From Paracoccaceae bacterium (GTDB lineage: Bacteria; Pseudomonadota; Alphaproteobacteria; Rhodobacterales; Rhodobacteraceae), in the NCBI GenBank assembly GCA_947449875.1, contig CANFSY010000016.1:1-33136 (forward strand): 33,136 nt of DNA, in the 5' to 3' direction. Positions 24,201 through 33,136 of the stretch are shown in pieces. The position numbers were made by a program, and so were the translations under genes. Under the pieces are notes generated by a model. The model worked only from the letters and a program-made list of their open reading frames with translations, did no database searches and was not told the DNA's origin. Position 1 is the stretch's first letter; each line of letters starts with the position of its first letter.

Positions 24201-26236
24201 TGCGGGCAAGGGGGGGGTTGGGGCTGGCGGCGGGCCTATGGCTTGCCGCTTTTGCCCGCGACGGGGTGGACCGCTGGATCGACGCCACGGTTTTGCCGCC
24301 CTTAACCCCCGCGGTCAGCCAAGAGGTGCTGGACCGCAATGGCTCCCTTCTGCGCGCCTATACGGTAGAGGATGGGCGCTGGCGCTTGGGGGTGATGCAG
24401 GATCAGGTCGACCCGTTCTTTGTCAGCCTGCTGTTGGATTATGAAGACAAGCGCTTTTACCAGCACCGCGGGGTTGATCCGCAGGCCTTGCTGCGCGCAC
24501 TGGGGCAGGCGGTGTGGAACGGGCATGTTGTCTCGGGCGGATCAACCCTGACAATGCAGGTGGCGCGGTTGTTGGAAGGGTCGGGCACGGGGCGGGTGGC
24601 GGGCAAGCTGCGGCAAATCCGGCTGGCTTTGGCCTTGGAGCGGCACCTGACCAAGGATCAGATTTTGCAGCTGTATCTGCTGCTGGCCCCTTACGGCGGC
24701 AATGTCGAAGGCCTCCGCGCGGCATCGCTTGCCTATTTCGGCAAAGAACCCCGCCGCCTGACTCCGGCCGAGGCGGCTTTGCTGGTGGCCATTCCCCAAA
24801 GCCCCGAAACCCGCAGGCCCGATCGCAGCGACCTTGCCAAAGCCGCCCGCGACCGCGTGCTGGACCGCGCCCGATCTGACGGGGTGATCAACGCCGATCA
24901 AGCGCAAGCGGCAGAGCGCGAGGCCGTGCCTACCCGCCGCGCTGCTTTTCCCGCCTTGGCCCCGCATCTGTCAGACCGAATTCTGGCCGAAGAACCCCAA
25001 GCCCGCCGCCATGTCACCACGCTGGACAAGGGCCTGCAAACCGCGCTGGAAAAGCTGGCGGTACTGGCGGTGCAGGGCATGGGTGCGCGGTTGCAGGTGG
25101 CGATCGTGGTGGCAGATCATGGCACGGGTGAGGTTTTAGCCTCGGTCGGGTCGGCGGGGTATCAAGGGGGCGATCGGCTGGGCTTTGTCGATATGACAAC
25201 GGCGCTGCGCTCTCCGGGGTCGACGCTGAAGCCGTTGATCTATGGGCTGGCGTTTGACGAAGGGCTGGCCCATCCCGAAACGCTGATCGACGACAGGCCC
25301 ACCGATTTCAACGGCTACCGCCCGCAGAACTTTGACCGCCAGTTTCGCGGCACGATCCGCGTGCGCGATGCGCTGCAATTGTCGCTGAACATTCCGGCGG
25401 TGGCGCTGACCGATGCGCTGGGGCCGGCAAAGCTGCTGCAAGCGATGGACCGCGCGCAGATGAAGACCGCGTTGCCCCTAGGCCAACCGGGGCTGGCCGT
25501 GGCGCTGGGCGGAATTGGTGTGACGCTAGAGGATATGGTGCAGCTTTACGCCGCCATTGCACGCGGCGGCGTGGTGCGACCGCTGACCCATCAGTTGGAT
25601 GCGCCTAAAGCTGAAGGCCAGCGGGTGATGACGCGGGTGGCGGCGTGGGAGGTGGGCGATATTCTGGCAGGTCTTGCCCCGCCGCCCGGCGCGCCGTCGA
25701 ACCGGCTGGCCTATAAGACAGGCACCTCTTATGGGCACCGCGATGCTTGGGCGATCGGGTTTGACGGCAAGAATGTCATTGGCGTCTGGATGGGGCGGGC
25801 AGACGGCACGCCGGTGCCGGGGGCCTTTGGCGCTGATCTGGCAGCGCCCGTCCTGTTCGAGGCCTTTGCCCGCCTGAAACCCGCGCTTGACCCGCAACCC
25901 GCCCCGCCAGCCGATGCGCTGATGCTGGCCAATGCGCAACTGCCCCAACCCTTGCGGCATTTTCGCAGCCGTCAAGCAGCCTTTGCCGCCGATACCACCG
26001 CGCCCGAGGTGGCCTTTCCCCCCGACGGGGCCGAGGTGGAACTGTTGCCCCAAGGGCTGATGGTGCAAGTCTCGGGCGGCATAGCGCCGTTCACATGGCT
26101 CGCCGACGGTGCCCCCGTGATGACCGCGCAGGCCGAGGCCACCGCCATGCTGCCCGCCCTTGGGCGCGGCTTTGTCACCCTGTCGGTGATAGATGCCGAA
26201 GGGCGGTCTGCCCGCACCCGCGTGCGGCTGCGCTAA
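24200..26236 (+). CDS. pbpC: Penicillin-binding protein 1C
   Basis: YEDKRFYQHRGVDPQALLRA and GGSTLTMQVARLL (GT51), SPGSTLKPLIYGLAFD and YKTGTSYGHRDAW (transpeptidase), C-terminal BiPBP-like domain. Start overlaps the A2M stop (TGATG). Confidence 0.95.
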   Translation: MRARGGLGLAAGLWLAAFARDGVDRWIDATVLPPLTPAVSQEVLDRNGSLLRAYTVEDGRWRLGVMQDQVDPFFVSLLLDYEDKRFYQHRGVDPQALLRALGQAVWNGHVVSGGSTLTMQVARLLEGSGTGRVAGKLRQIRLALALERHLTKDQILQLYLLLAPYGGNVEGLRAASLAYFGKEPRRLTPAEAALLVAIPQSPETRRPDRSDLAKAARDRVLDRARSDGVINADQAQAAEREAVPTRRAAFPALAPHLSDRILAEEPQARRHVTTLDKGLQTALEKLAVLAVQGMGARLQVAIVVADHGTGEVLASVGSAGYQGGDRLGFVDMTTALRSPGSTLKPLIYGLAFDEGLAHPETLIDDRPTDFNGYRPQNFDRQFRGTIRVRDALQLSLNIPAVALTDALGPAKLLQAMDRAQMKTALPLGQPGLAVALGGIGVTLEDMVQLYAAIARGGVVRPLTHQLDAPKAEGQRVMTRVAAWEVGDILAGLAPPPGAPSNRLAYKTGTSYGHRDAWAIGFDGKNVIGVWMGRADGTPVPGAFGADLAAPVLFEAFARLKPALDPQPAPPADALMLANAQLPQPLRHFRSRQAAFAADTTAPEVAFPPDGAEVELLPQGLMVQVSGGIAPFTWLADGAPVMTAQAEATAMLPALGRGFVTLSVIDAEGRSARTRVRLR

Positions 26237-26291
26237 GGCGCGGTTGACCTTGGGCCGCAGGGCGGATAGCCCGTGAGGGCCATATTGCAGG

Positions 26292-27395
26292 ATGATCCCC
26301 ATGCCCGCCCAGCCCAAAAGCATCCTTTTTCTGTCGGGCCTGTTGACCTTGTTCATCGTCGGCGCGGGCTCGGCCATTCTGGGGCCTGCGGTGCCGGTTT
26401 ATGAGCAGATGTTCCACATCTCCACGGCGACCTCGGGTCTGTTGGTGTCTACTTTGTGGATTGGCTGTTTGACCGGCGTGTTGGCGATGTATTTCAGGGG
26501 TGCTCAGATCGAACCGCGCCCGCCCTTGCTGTTGGTGGGGGTGGGGGCGCTGCTTTTGGCCTTGGCCCCGGCCTTTTGGGTGGCGCTGTTGGGCGCATTG
26601 ATCTTCGGGGTCGGCTACGGAGCGATTGCGGCGCTGTTTAATGCGCGGGTCTTGCATGCCTTCGGGGCGCAGGGTGCGGCGCGCATCGGGATGCTGAATG
26701 CGCTCTATTCTTTTGGCGCGATTGTGGCACCTTATGGATTTACGCTGATCGGAGCCAGCCTGACGCCAGTGTTTTTGACCATGGCGGCGCTGTCAGCGAT
26801 TGCTTGGGCCTTTTCGGGATCGGTTGGCCTGACGGGCCTGCCCCAACACGCCACAGGTCGCGGCTTTAAGCTGCATCTGCCGATCTTGGGCTTGGCGCTT
26901 GTGTCGATCGGGATCGAGGCGAGCTTGGTCGGTCTTGGCCCCACCGCCCTGATCCGCGCGGGGCTAAGCGCGCCGCGCGCGGCAGAGCTGTTGTCGCTGT
27001 TCTTTGTGGCGGCTTTGGCGGCGCGGATTGTGCTGGTGCTGGTCGCGCACCGCTTTGCCGATTTCGGGATTTTGGTCTTTGCGATGGGCTGGGCCACGCT
27101 GTGCGCGCTGGGGGCGGCCTTGGTCAGCCCCGTGCTGTTCTTTGCGCCCTTGGGCATTTCGGCGGGGCTGTTCTTTCAGGGCGAATATGTCACGGCCACG
27201 CGCAAGATGGGGGCGGACCCACGGGTGTCTCCGGTGATCCTTGCGGTGGGGCTGGTCGGGGCGATTGTCTCGCCGCTGTTTTACACGCAGGTCATGGATA
27301 CTTTGGGCAGCCATGGCTTTTTCTGGCTGGTGGCGGGGGTGGCAGGGTTGGCCACGCTGTTCAGCGCAGTGTCCTACCGTGCGATGATGCGCTGA
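26292..27395 (+). CDS. MFS transporter
   Basis: 367 aa, repeated hydrophobic TM segments, LILGPAVPVYEQMFHISTATSGLLVSTLWIG-type MFS N-terminus. Confidence 0.8.
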   Translation: MIPMPAQPKSILFLSGLLTLFIVGAGSAILGPAVPVYEQMFHISTATSGLLVSTLWIGCLTGVLAMYFRGAQIEPRPPLLLVGVGALLLALAPAFWVALLGALIFGVGYGAIAALFNARVLHAFGAQGAARIGMLNALYSFGAIVAPYGFTLIGASLTPVFLTMAALSAIAWAFSGSVGLTGLPQHATGRGFKLHLPILGLALVSIGIEASLVGLGPTALIRAGLSAPRAAELLSLFFVAALAARIVLVLVAHRFADFGILVFAMGWATLCALGAALVSPVLFFAPLGISAGLFFQGEYVTATRKMGADPRVSPVILAVGLVGAIVSPLFYTQVMDTLGSHGFFWLVAGVAGLATLFSAVSYRAMMR

Positions 27396-28127
27396 TCAGG
27401 CGGGGGTAAGCGCCACGCGCCCCGCATCGGTCAAAAGAAAAGCTCGCCGCCCTTCGATCACGGCGGCAGACAGGGGGCCACCGTAGGCCGCACTGCTGTC
27501 AAGGTTCAGGCGGTTGCCGTAATGGGTGGCGTGGTCAAGCGCGGTGTGGCCATGCACCACCAGCGCGCCGTGGTCGCGTTTGTCTTCCAGAAAATCTTTG
27601 CGAATCCAGACAAGATCGTCTTCGGCCTGATCTTGCAACGCTATCCCCGGGCGGATGCCGGCGTGCACAAAGATTGCATCTTCGGCCACAAAACTTGTGG
27701 GTCGGCTTTCCAGAAAGCGGCGGTGATCGGCGGGCACGGCGGCCAAAGCATCGGAATGCACCGGCCGGATCGGCCTGTCGCCCGGGCTGTGCACACCGTA
27801 AGAGGCCAGCGTCGCAGCCCCGCCCAGCTTGGGATGCAGCCACGCATGTTCCGGCTTTAACCCCGGATCGCGCCACGCCGGATCGGTCATAAACCCCGCA
27901 AAAAGCCTGTCGTGATTGCCCTTGAGCACCACCCAGTCGCGCCCTGCGGCCACACCTTCCATCAGATACTGCACCACGCCCCGACTGTCAGGCCCCCGAT
28001 CGACCAGATCGCCCAGATGCACGATTTGCCCGTGCCCGTGCCGCGCCATATCGGCAGCGATCCGGTGGTGGGCGGATTTGAGCAGGTCAAGATGGCCGTG
28101 GATGTCGCCTATGGCATAGATATGCAT
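27396..28127 (-). CDS. Metallophosphoesterase / serine-threonine phosphatase-like
   Basis: IGDIHGHLDLL, HLGDLVDRGPDSRGVV, VLKGNHDRLF, VHGHTALD. Confidence 0.92.
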   Translation of the reverse strand: MHIYAIGDIHGHLDLLKSAHHRIAADMARHGHGQIVHLGDLVDRGPDSRGVVQYLMEGVAAGRDWVVLKGNHDRLFAGFMTDPAWRDPGLKPEHAWLHPKLGGAATLASYGVHSPGDRPIRPVHSDALAAVPADHRRFLESRPTSFVAEDAIFVHAGIRPGIALQDQAEDDLVWIRKDFLEDKRDHGALVVHGHTALDHATHYGNRLNLDSSAAYGGPLSAAVIEGRRAFLLTDAGRVALTPA

Positions 28128-28159
28128 GCATCACCTTGGGGCTACGCCCGCCGCCGGAA

Positions 28160-28210
28160 CAGCGGGGGCGCTGCCCCCGCGCCCCCGGGATATTTGGGCA
28201 AGTATGAAAG
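28160..28210 (-). terminator. GC-rich palindrome downstream of serA, possibly a repeated intergenic element
   Basis: GCGGGGGC-GCT-GCCCCCGC (28162-28180) followed by GCCCCCGGGATATTTGGGCAAGTATGAAAG. Confidence 0.45.
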
Positions 28211-28218
28211 GGGAAGGG

Positions 28219-29808
28219 TCAGGCGAATTCCAGCGCTTTGACTTGCGAGAACATGCCCGTCGATTCCAGTGTGTTGACCACCTTGGGGTCGATGGGCTGG
28301 TCAAGGTAAAGGATCGCAATTGCATCTTGCCCCACGCCAGAGCGCCCCAAGGTGAAGTTGGCGATGTTGACGTTGTTTTTGCCCATCGTCATGCCCAAAA
28401 GACCAATGATGCCGGGCACATCCTCGTTCGTGGTGTAAAGCATGTGCTGCCCGATTTCGGCATCAATGTTGATGCCTTTGATCTGGATGAAGCGCGGTTT
28501 GCCATCGCTAAAGCATGTCCCCGCGACAGAACGTTCGCGTTTGTCGGTGACCATGGTGACTTTGATATAGGCGTCAAAGGTGCCGGATTTGTCTTGGCGC
28601 GTGGTCGAGATTTGGATGCCGCGTTCCTTGGCCACGATGGGGGCCGAGACAAGGTTGACATCGGGGTTGGCGGTTTTCATCACACCCGCGATCACCGCTT
28701 GGTTCAGGGCTGCCAAGTTCATGGCCGCGACTTTGCCATCATAAAGGATGTTAACGGCGCGGATCGGCTCGTCGGTCATTTGGCCGATAAAGGCGCCCAA
28801 ATGGCTGGCAAGCTTGATCCACGGCCCCATAACCGCCGCCTCTTCGGCCGAGACGTTGGGCATGTTGAGCGCGTTTTGCACAGCGCCTGACAGAAGGTAA
28901 TCAGCCATCTGTTCGGCCACTTGCAAGGCGACGTTTTCTTGCGCTTCGGTGGTGGCTGCGCCCAGATGCGGGGTGCAGACCACGTTGGTCCTGCCGAACA
29001 GCGGGTTTTGGGTGGCGGGTTCCACCTCGAACACGTCCAGCGCTGCACCGGCGACATGGCCGGACGATAGCGCATCGACCAAGGCGGCTTCATCAATCAG
29101 CCCGCCGCGCGCGCAGTTGATGATCCGCACGCCTTTCTTGGTCTTTCCCAAAGCCTCGCGCGAGAGGATGTTTTTGGTCTTATCGGTCAGGGGCACATGC
29201 AGGGTGATGAAATCGGCGCGGGCGAGAAGATCGTCCAGCTCGACCTTGGTCACGCCCAGACTTTTGGCGCGTTCGTCCGACAGGAAGGGGTCATAGGCCA
29301 GAACCTTCATCTTCAGCCCCACCGCGCGGTCGCACACAATGCCGCCGATATTGCCAGCACCAATCACGCCAAGGGTTTTGTTGAACAGTTCCACCCCCAT
29401 AAAGCGCGACTTTTCCCATTTGCCCGCTTGGGTCGAGGCGTTGGCCTCGGGGATCTGGCGGGCGACGGCGAACATCATGGCGATGGCGTGTTCGGCGGTG
29501 GTGATGGAATTTCCAAAGGGCGTGTTCATCACGATCACCCCCTTTTTCGAGGCGGCGGGGATGTCGACATTGTCCACCCCAATCCCCGCACGGCCCACGA
29601 CCTTTAGATTGGTGGCGGCTGCCAGCAGCTTTTCGGTCACTTTGGTGGCCGAACGGATGGCAAGGCCGTCATATTGGCCGATCACTTCGGCCAGTTTGTC
29701 TTTATCCTTGCCCAAGGCGGGCAGGTAATCGACCTCGACCCCACGGTCGCGGAAGATTTGCACGGCGGTTTCAGAGAGTTCATCAGAGACAAGAACGCGG
29801 GGGGCCAT
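28219..29808 (-). CDS. serA: D-3-phosphoglycerate dehydrogenase
   Basis: 529 aa; VGRAGIGVDNVDIPAASKKGVIVMNTPFGNS, NAD-binding GAGNIGGIV, NCARGGLIDEAAL, C-terminal ACT domain. Confidence 0.96.
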   Translation of the reverse strand: MAPRVLVSDELSETAVQIFRDRGVEVDYLPALGKDKDKLAEVIGQYDGLAIRSATKVTEKLLAAATNLKVVGRAGIGVDNVDIPAASKKGVIVMNTPFGNSITTAEHAIAMMFAVARQIPEANASTQAGKWEKSRFMGVELFNKTLGVIGAGNIGGIVCDRAVGLKMKVLAYDPFLSDERAKSLGVTKVELDDLLARADFITLHVPLTDKTKNILSREALGKTKKGVRIINCARGGLIDEAALVDALSSGHVAGAALDVFEVEPATQNPLFGRTNVVCTPHLGAATTEAQENVALQVAEQMADYLLSGAVQNALNMPNVSAEEAAVMGPWIKLASHLGAFIGQMTDEPIRAVNILYDGKVAAMNLAALNQAVIAGVMKTANPDVNLVSAPIVAKERGIQISTTRQDKSGTFDAYIKVTMVTDKRERSVAGTCFSDGKPRFIQIKGINIDAEIGQHMLYTTNEDVPGIIGLLGMTMGKNNVNIANFTLGRSGVGQDAIAILYLDQPIDPKVVNTLESTGMFSQVKALEFA

Positions 29809-29866
29809 TTTGGGCTCCTATAATTGGGGGGCGGAAAGGCGCGCCGTGGTGGCGCAGCCGAGGGAC

Positions 29867-31012
29867 TTATTGCGCGGCGATTTCGGCCTGAAAGGCGTAA
29901 GCGATCCAAGGCAGCAGGGCTTGCACATCGGATGTTTCCACCGTCGATCCGCACCAGATGCGCAGACCGGGGGGGGCGTCGCGGTAAGCGCCCATGTCAA
30001 AGCCAGCGCCTGCCTTTTCGATACGCTTGGCAACAGCCTTGGCAAAGGCCGCGCCATCTTTGATGCGCGGATCGGTGAATTTCAAACACACCGAGGTGGT
30101 GGAGGCGGTTGCAGGCACCTCGGCCAGATTGGTGATCCACGGGTTGGCGGCGCAGAAATCCCACACGGTTTGCGCATTGGCACTGGCGCGTGCGATCAAT
30201 CCGGCCAAACCGCCCACCGACTGCGCCCATTTCAACGCCACAAGGTAATCTTCCACCGCCAGCATCGAGGGCGTGTTGATCGTCTCGCCACTGAAGATCC
30301 CCTCGATCAGCTTGCCCTTGGCGGTCAGGCGGAAGATCTTGGGCAGGGGCCAAGCGGGGGAATAGCTTTCCAGCCGCTCGACAGCACGCGGCGACAGGAT
30401 CAGCATGCCATGCGCACCTTCCCCGCCCAGCACTTTTTGCCACGAAAAGGTGGTGACATCTAACTTGTCCCACGGCAAATCCATCGCAAAGGCGGCAGAG
30501 GTTGCATCGCAAATCGTCAGACCCGCACGGGTGGCGGGGATGGTGTCGCCGTTGGGCAAACGACAGCCCGAGGTGGTGCCGTTCCATGTGAACACCACGT
30601 CGCTGTCAAAATCGACGGTCGCGAAATCAACGATCTGGCCATAGGGCGCGATCTTAACTTTGGCATCCAACTTAAGCTGCTTGACGGCATCGCTGACCCA
30701 GCCTTCGCCAAAGCTTTCCCAAGCCAGCATTTCCACCGGACGCGCGCCCAACAGCGACCACATCGCCATTTCCACAGCGCCCGTGTCTGATGCAGGCACG
30801 ATGCCGATGCGGTAATCAGCGGGTACGCCCAAAATCTGACGCGTCAGGTCAATCGCCTCGGCCAGTTTGGCTTTGCCAACCGCCGCGCGGTGCGAGCGGC
30901 CAAGGGGCGCGTCAGACAGCATCGACAGGGAAAAGCCGGGGATCTTGGCGCATGGGCCAGAAGAGAAGCGCGGGTTTGCCGGCCGCGCGGCCGGGGTCTG
31001 CAGATCAGACAT
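29867..31012 (-). CDS. serC: Phosphoserine aminotransferase
   Basis: 381 aa; [55 protein letters not shown]. Confidence 0.95.
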   Translation of the reverse strand: MSDLQTPAARPANPRFSSGPCAKIPGFSLSMLSDAPLGRSHRAAVGKAKLAEAIDLTRQILGVPADYRIGIVPASDTGAVEMAMWSLLGARPVEMLAWESFGEGWVSDAVKQLKLDAKVKIAPYGQIVDFATVDFDSDVVFTWNGTTSGCRLPNGDTIPATRAGLTICDATSAAFAMDLPWDKLDVTTFSWQKVLGGEGAHGMLILSPRAVERLESYSPAWPLPKIFRLTAKGKLIEGIFSGETINTPSMLAVEDYLVALKWAQSVGGLAGLIARASANAQTVWDFCAANPWITNLAEVPATASTTSVCLKFTDPRIKDGAAFAKAVAKRIEKAGAGFDMGAYRDAPPGLRIWCGSTVETSDVQALLPWIAYAFQAEIAAQ

Positions 31013-31029
31013 GGTATCCTTCCAGATAA

Positions 31030-31065
31030 GTGCCCCCCGGTGGGGAGGGGTGTCCCGCTGACCGG
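31030..31065 (-). promoter_or_regulatory. Structured serC leader (candidate serC-motif-like RNA)
   Basis: Minus CCGGTCAGCGGGACACCCCTCCCCACCGGGGGGCACTT. CCGGT/ACCGG and CCCCTCCCC/GGGGGG give alternative stems just upstream of SD GGAAGGA. Confidence 0.5.
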
Positions 31066-31165
31066 ATTACGGGGATGGGGTGGCTGGCGCAAGCGGCAAG
31101 ATCGGCGTAAAGCGCCCCATCACCGCGAAAATGCGACCCCGCCCTTCACTATCGGAAACTTGCCC

Positions 31166-32041
31166 ATGTATGTCGTGACCCTGCTGACCCATCCCGATCA
31201 CCCCGTGCTAGAGCGTCTCACAGTGGAATCCTTGCGCAACGCGTGGGGGGGCGGCGATGCGATCTGGCTTGATCCGGGGGTGGCGGCGGAGTTTCCCGTC
31301 CAATCCCTGCCCGCCAACCAATGGCAGGTCTGGGAGGGGCTGCAGGCCCTGCGTGTCGATCTGATCGTGCAGCCCGCCGAGGGGCGCAAAAAGCGGGTGC
31401 TGTTGGCCGATATGGATTCCACCATGATCGTACAGGAATGTATCGACGAGCTGGCGGATGAGGCGGGGGTGGGCGCGCATGTCGCAGGCATCACCCAGCG
31501 CGCGATGAACGGCGAGCTGGATTTTGAAGCGGCGCTGACCGAGCGGGTCGGCCTGCTTGCGGGCCTGCCCGCGCAGGTGATCGACCACGTGATCCGCGAC
31601 CGCATCACGCTGATGTCGGGGGGCAAGGCCTTGGTGGCGACACTGAAGGCGCAGGGGGTCTATTGTGCTTTGGTGTCAGGCGGGTTCACGGCCTTTACCG
31701 CGCAGATTGCAGCGGTCTTGGGGTTTGACGAACACCGCGCCAACACGCTTTTGATGGCGGATGGCAAACTGACCGGACAGGTGGCGCAGCCCATCTTGGG
31801 CAAACAGGCCAAGGTGGATGCCTTGCACGACATCACCGCTCGTCTGGGGCTGACACAAGCGCAGGTCTTGGCCGTGGGCGACGGCGCGAACGATCTGGGC
31901 ATGTTGGGGCTGGCGGGCACCGGTGTGGCGCTGCATGCCAAGCCTGCCGTGGCCGCCCAGTGTACGGTGCGGGTAAATCATGGCGATTTGACGGCGCTTT
32001 TGTATCTTCAGGGCTATCACCGCGAAGAGTTTGCGTCATGA
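31166..32041 (+). CDS. serB: Phosphoserine phosphatase
   Basis: LLADMDSTMIVQECIDELADEAG, LMSGGKALVATLKAQGVYCALVSGGFTAFT, AVGDGANDLGML. True start is ATG 31166, not the 30890 ORF start. Confidence 0.94.
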   Translation: MYVVTLLTHPDHPVLERLTVESLRNAWGGGDAIWLDPGVAAEFPVQSLPANQWQVWEGLQALRVDLIVQPAEGRKKRVLLADMDSTMIVQECIDELADEAGVGAHVAGITQRAMNGELDFEAALTERVGLLAGLPAQVIDHVIRDRITLMSGGKALVATLKAQGVYCALVSGGFTAFTAQIAAVLGFDEHRANTLLMADGKLTGQVAQPILGKQAKVDALHDITARLGLTQAQVLAVGDGANDLGMLGLAGTGVALHAKPAVAAQCTVRVNHGDLTALLYLQGYHREEFAS

Positions 32042-32514
32042 TCCGCCCTGCTTTGCCTGACGATGTGCCCCAGATGACGGCGCTGTTGAATGAGATCATC
32101 GCAATTGGCGGCACCACCGCCCATCAAGAGCCCTTTTCGGCAGACGATTTCCGCAGCCATTACCTTGACGGGCCTGACGCTCTTTGTTGCCATGTAGCAC
32201 GCGCCGAGGGGCGGGTTTTGGGGTTTCAGGCTTTGGGGACCTATCCCGCTTTGCCGGCGGGGTGGCTGGACATCGGCACCTTTGTTGGCCTTACAGCGCG
32301 AGGGGCCGGTGTGGGGGCGGCGCTGTTTGCCGCCACGAAAGCCGCGGCTGTGGCCAAGGGCAAAGTGATCAACGCCACAATTCGTGCCGATAATCCAGTA
32401 GGTTTGGGGTATTACAGCGCTATGGGTTTTCAAGATTACGCGCTTGACCCCGCCTACAGTTTAAACGACGGGCGCATCGTCGGCCGTGTGTCCAAGAGGT
32501 ACGACCTTGTTTGA
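32038..32514 (+). CDS. GNAT family N-acetyltransferase
   Basis: IRPALPDDVPQMTALLNEIIAIGGTTAHQEPF, ARGAGVGAALFAATKAAA, GLGYYSAMGFQDY. ATGA overlap with serB. Confidence 0.88.
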   Translation: MIRPALPDDVPQMTALLNEIIAIGGTTAHQEPFSADDFRSHYLDGPDALCCHVARAEGRVLGFQALGTYPALPAGWLDIGTFVGLTARGAGVGAALFAATKAAAVAKGKVINATIRADNPVGLGYYSAMGFQDYALDPAYSLNDGRIVGRVSKRYDLV

Positions 32515-33136
32515 AATCGCCCCCCATCTTGCGCTGGTCCTGATCGCTGTCGCCTTTGTCGCGGGCTTTGTTGATGCCATTGCGGGCGGCGGGGGGTTGT
32601 TATGTGTGCCTGCCTTGCTGCTGTGTGGTGCATCGCCGTTGCAGGCCTTGGCGACGAATAAGGTGCAGGGCATGGTCGGGTCGGGCACGGCTTTGGTCAA
32701 CTATGCGCTGGCAGGGCAGATCAAGCCGCGCGGGCATGTGGGCATGGCGTGTATCAGCCTTGTCTTTGGCGCAGGTGGGTCATTGGTTGCGGGGGCTATG
32801 CCTGCGGGGCTGTTGCGCATGATCATGCCACCGGTGCTGATCGCCATTGCGCTGTTTTTCGCGTTAAAACCGGGGCTGGATGATCTGCCCCGTCCGGCGC
32901 GGCTGTCGGCCAAGACCTTTGCTTTGGTGATTGTGCCACTGATTGCAGGGTATGACGGCTTTTTTGGGCCCGGGACGGGGTCGTTCTTTATGATGGCTTT
33001 GGTGATGCTGACGGGCCTTGGCGTGTTGCAGGCGACGGCGCAGACCAAGATGTTGAACTTTGCTTCAAACGTCGGGTCGTTCATGGTGTTCTCGCTGTCG
33101 GGGGCCACGTGGTGGTGGGTGGGCGGTGCGATGGCC
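32507..33136 (+). CDS. TSUP family transporter (TauE/SafE), 3'-truncated by the window edge
   Basis: Open frame from TTG 32507 to the window end: LFEIAPHLALVLIAVAFVAGFVDAIAGGGGLLCVPALLLCGASPLQALATNKVQGMVGSGTALVNY... Absent from the ORF track. Confidence 0.88.
   Translation, partial: MFEIAPHLALVLIAVAFVAGFVDAIAGGGGLLCVPALLLCGASPLQALATNKVQGMVGSGTALVNYALAGQIKPRGHVGMACISLVFGAGGSLVAGAMPAGLLRMIMPPVLIAIALFFALKPGLDDLPRPARLSAKTFALVIVPLIAGYDGFFGPGTGSFFMMALVMLTGLGVLQATAQTKMLNFASNVGSFMVFSLSGATWWWVGGAMA

Noticed and set aside
30890-31165. 5' extension of the serB ORF to 30890
   Set aside because: Runs antisense through the start of serC and the shared promoter region; the SerB N-terminus matches MYVVTLLTHPDHP at 31166.

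Overview
The window looks like chromosomal DNA from a high-GC alphaproteobacterium, most likely Rhodobacteraceae; this is inferred from gene content and protein style. In order it carries: the 3' part of an RTX (calcium-binding repeat) protein gene; a visibly AT-richer RgpF-like polysaccharide gene; asd; a GT29/sialyltransferase-like gene coupled to an LpcC/LpsB-like GT4; an MFS transporter; trhO; pncA and pncB; arfB; yhhQ; mepA coupled to a UMF1 transporter; yggT; recQ; a soluble hybrid histidine kinase; an alpha-2-macroglobulin/pbpC operon; another MFS; a metallophosphoesterase; serA and serC divergent from serB; a GNAT; and a truncated TSUP (TauE/SafE) gene that the ORF track misses. There are no tRNA or rRNA genes, CRISPR arrays or recognisable insertion sequences. 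The most interesting signal is the roughly 240 bp upstream of arfB (minus strand, 11151-11390). It has a TTGACA box, a Shine-Dalgarno complementary to 17 nt of the 16S rRNA 3' end, an 18-codon micro-ORF with several codons that look rare here, a second 17-codon micro-ORF whose stop lies in the loop of an intrinsic-terminator-like hairpin, and that hairpin ends about 14 nt before the arfB ATG. This resembles a translation-sensing attenuator in front of a ribosome-rescue factor. Second is a compact H-type pseudoknot with an A-rich tail overlapping the SD of yhhQ, resembling a divergent preQ1-I riboswitch. Three of the four convergent gene pairs have directly abutting or overlapping stop codons (TGATCA, CTAG, TGATCA).
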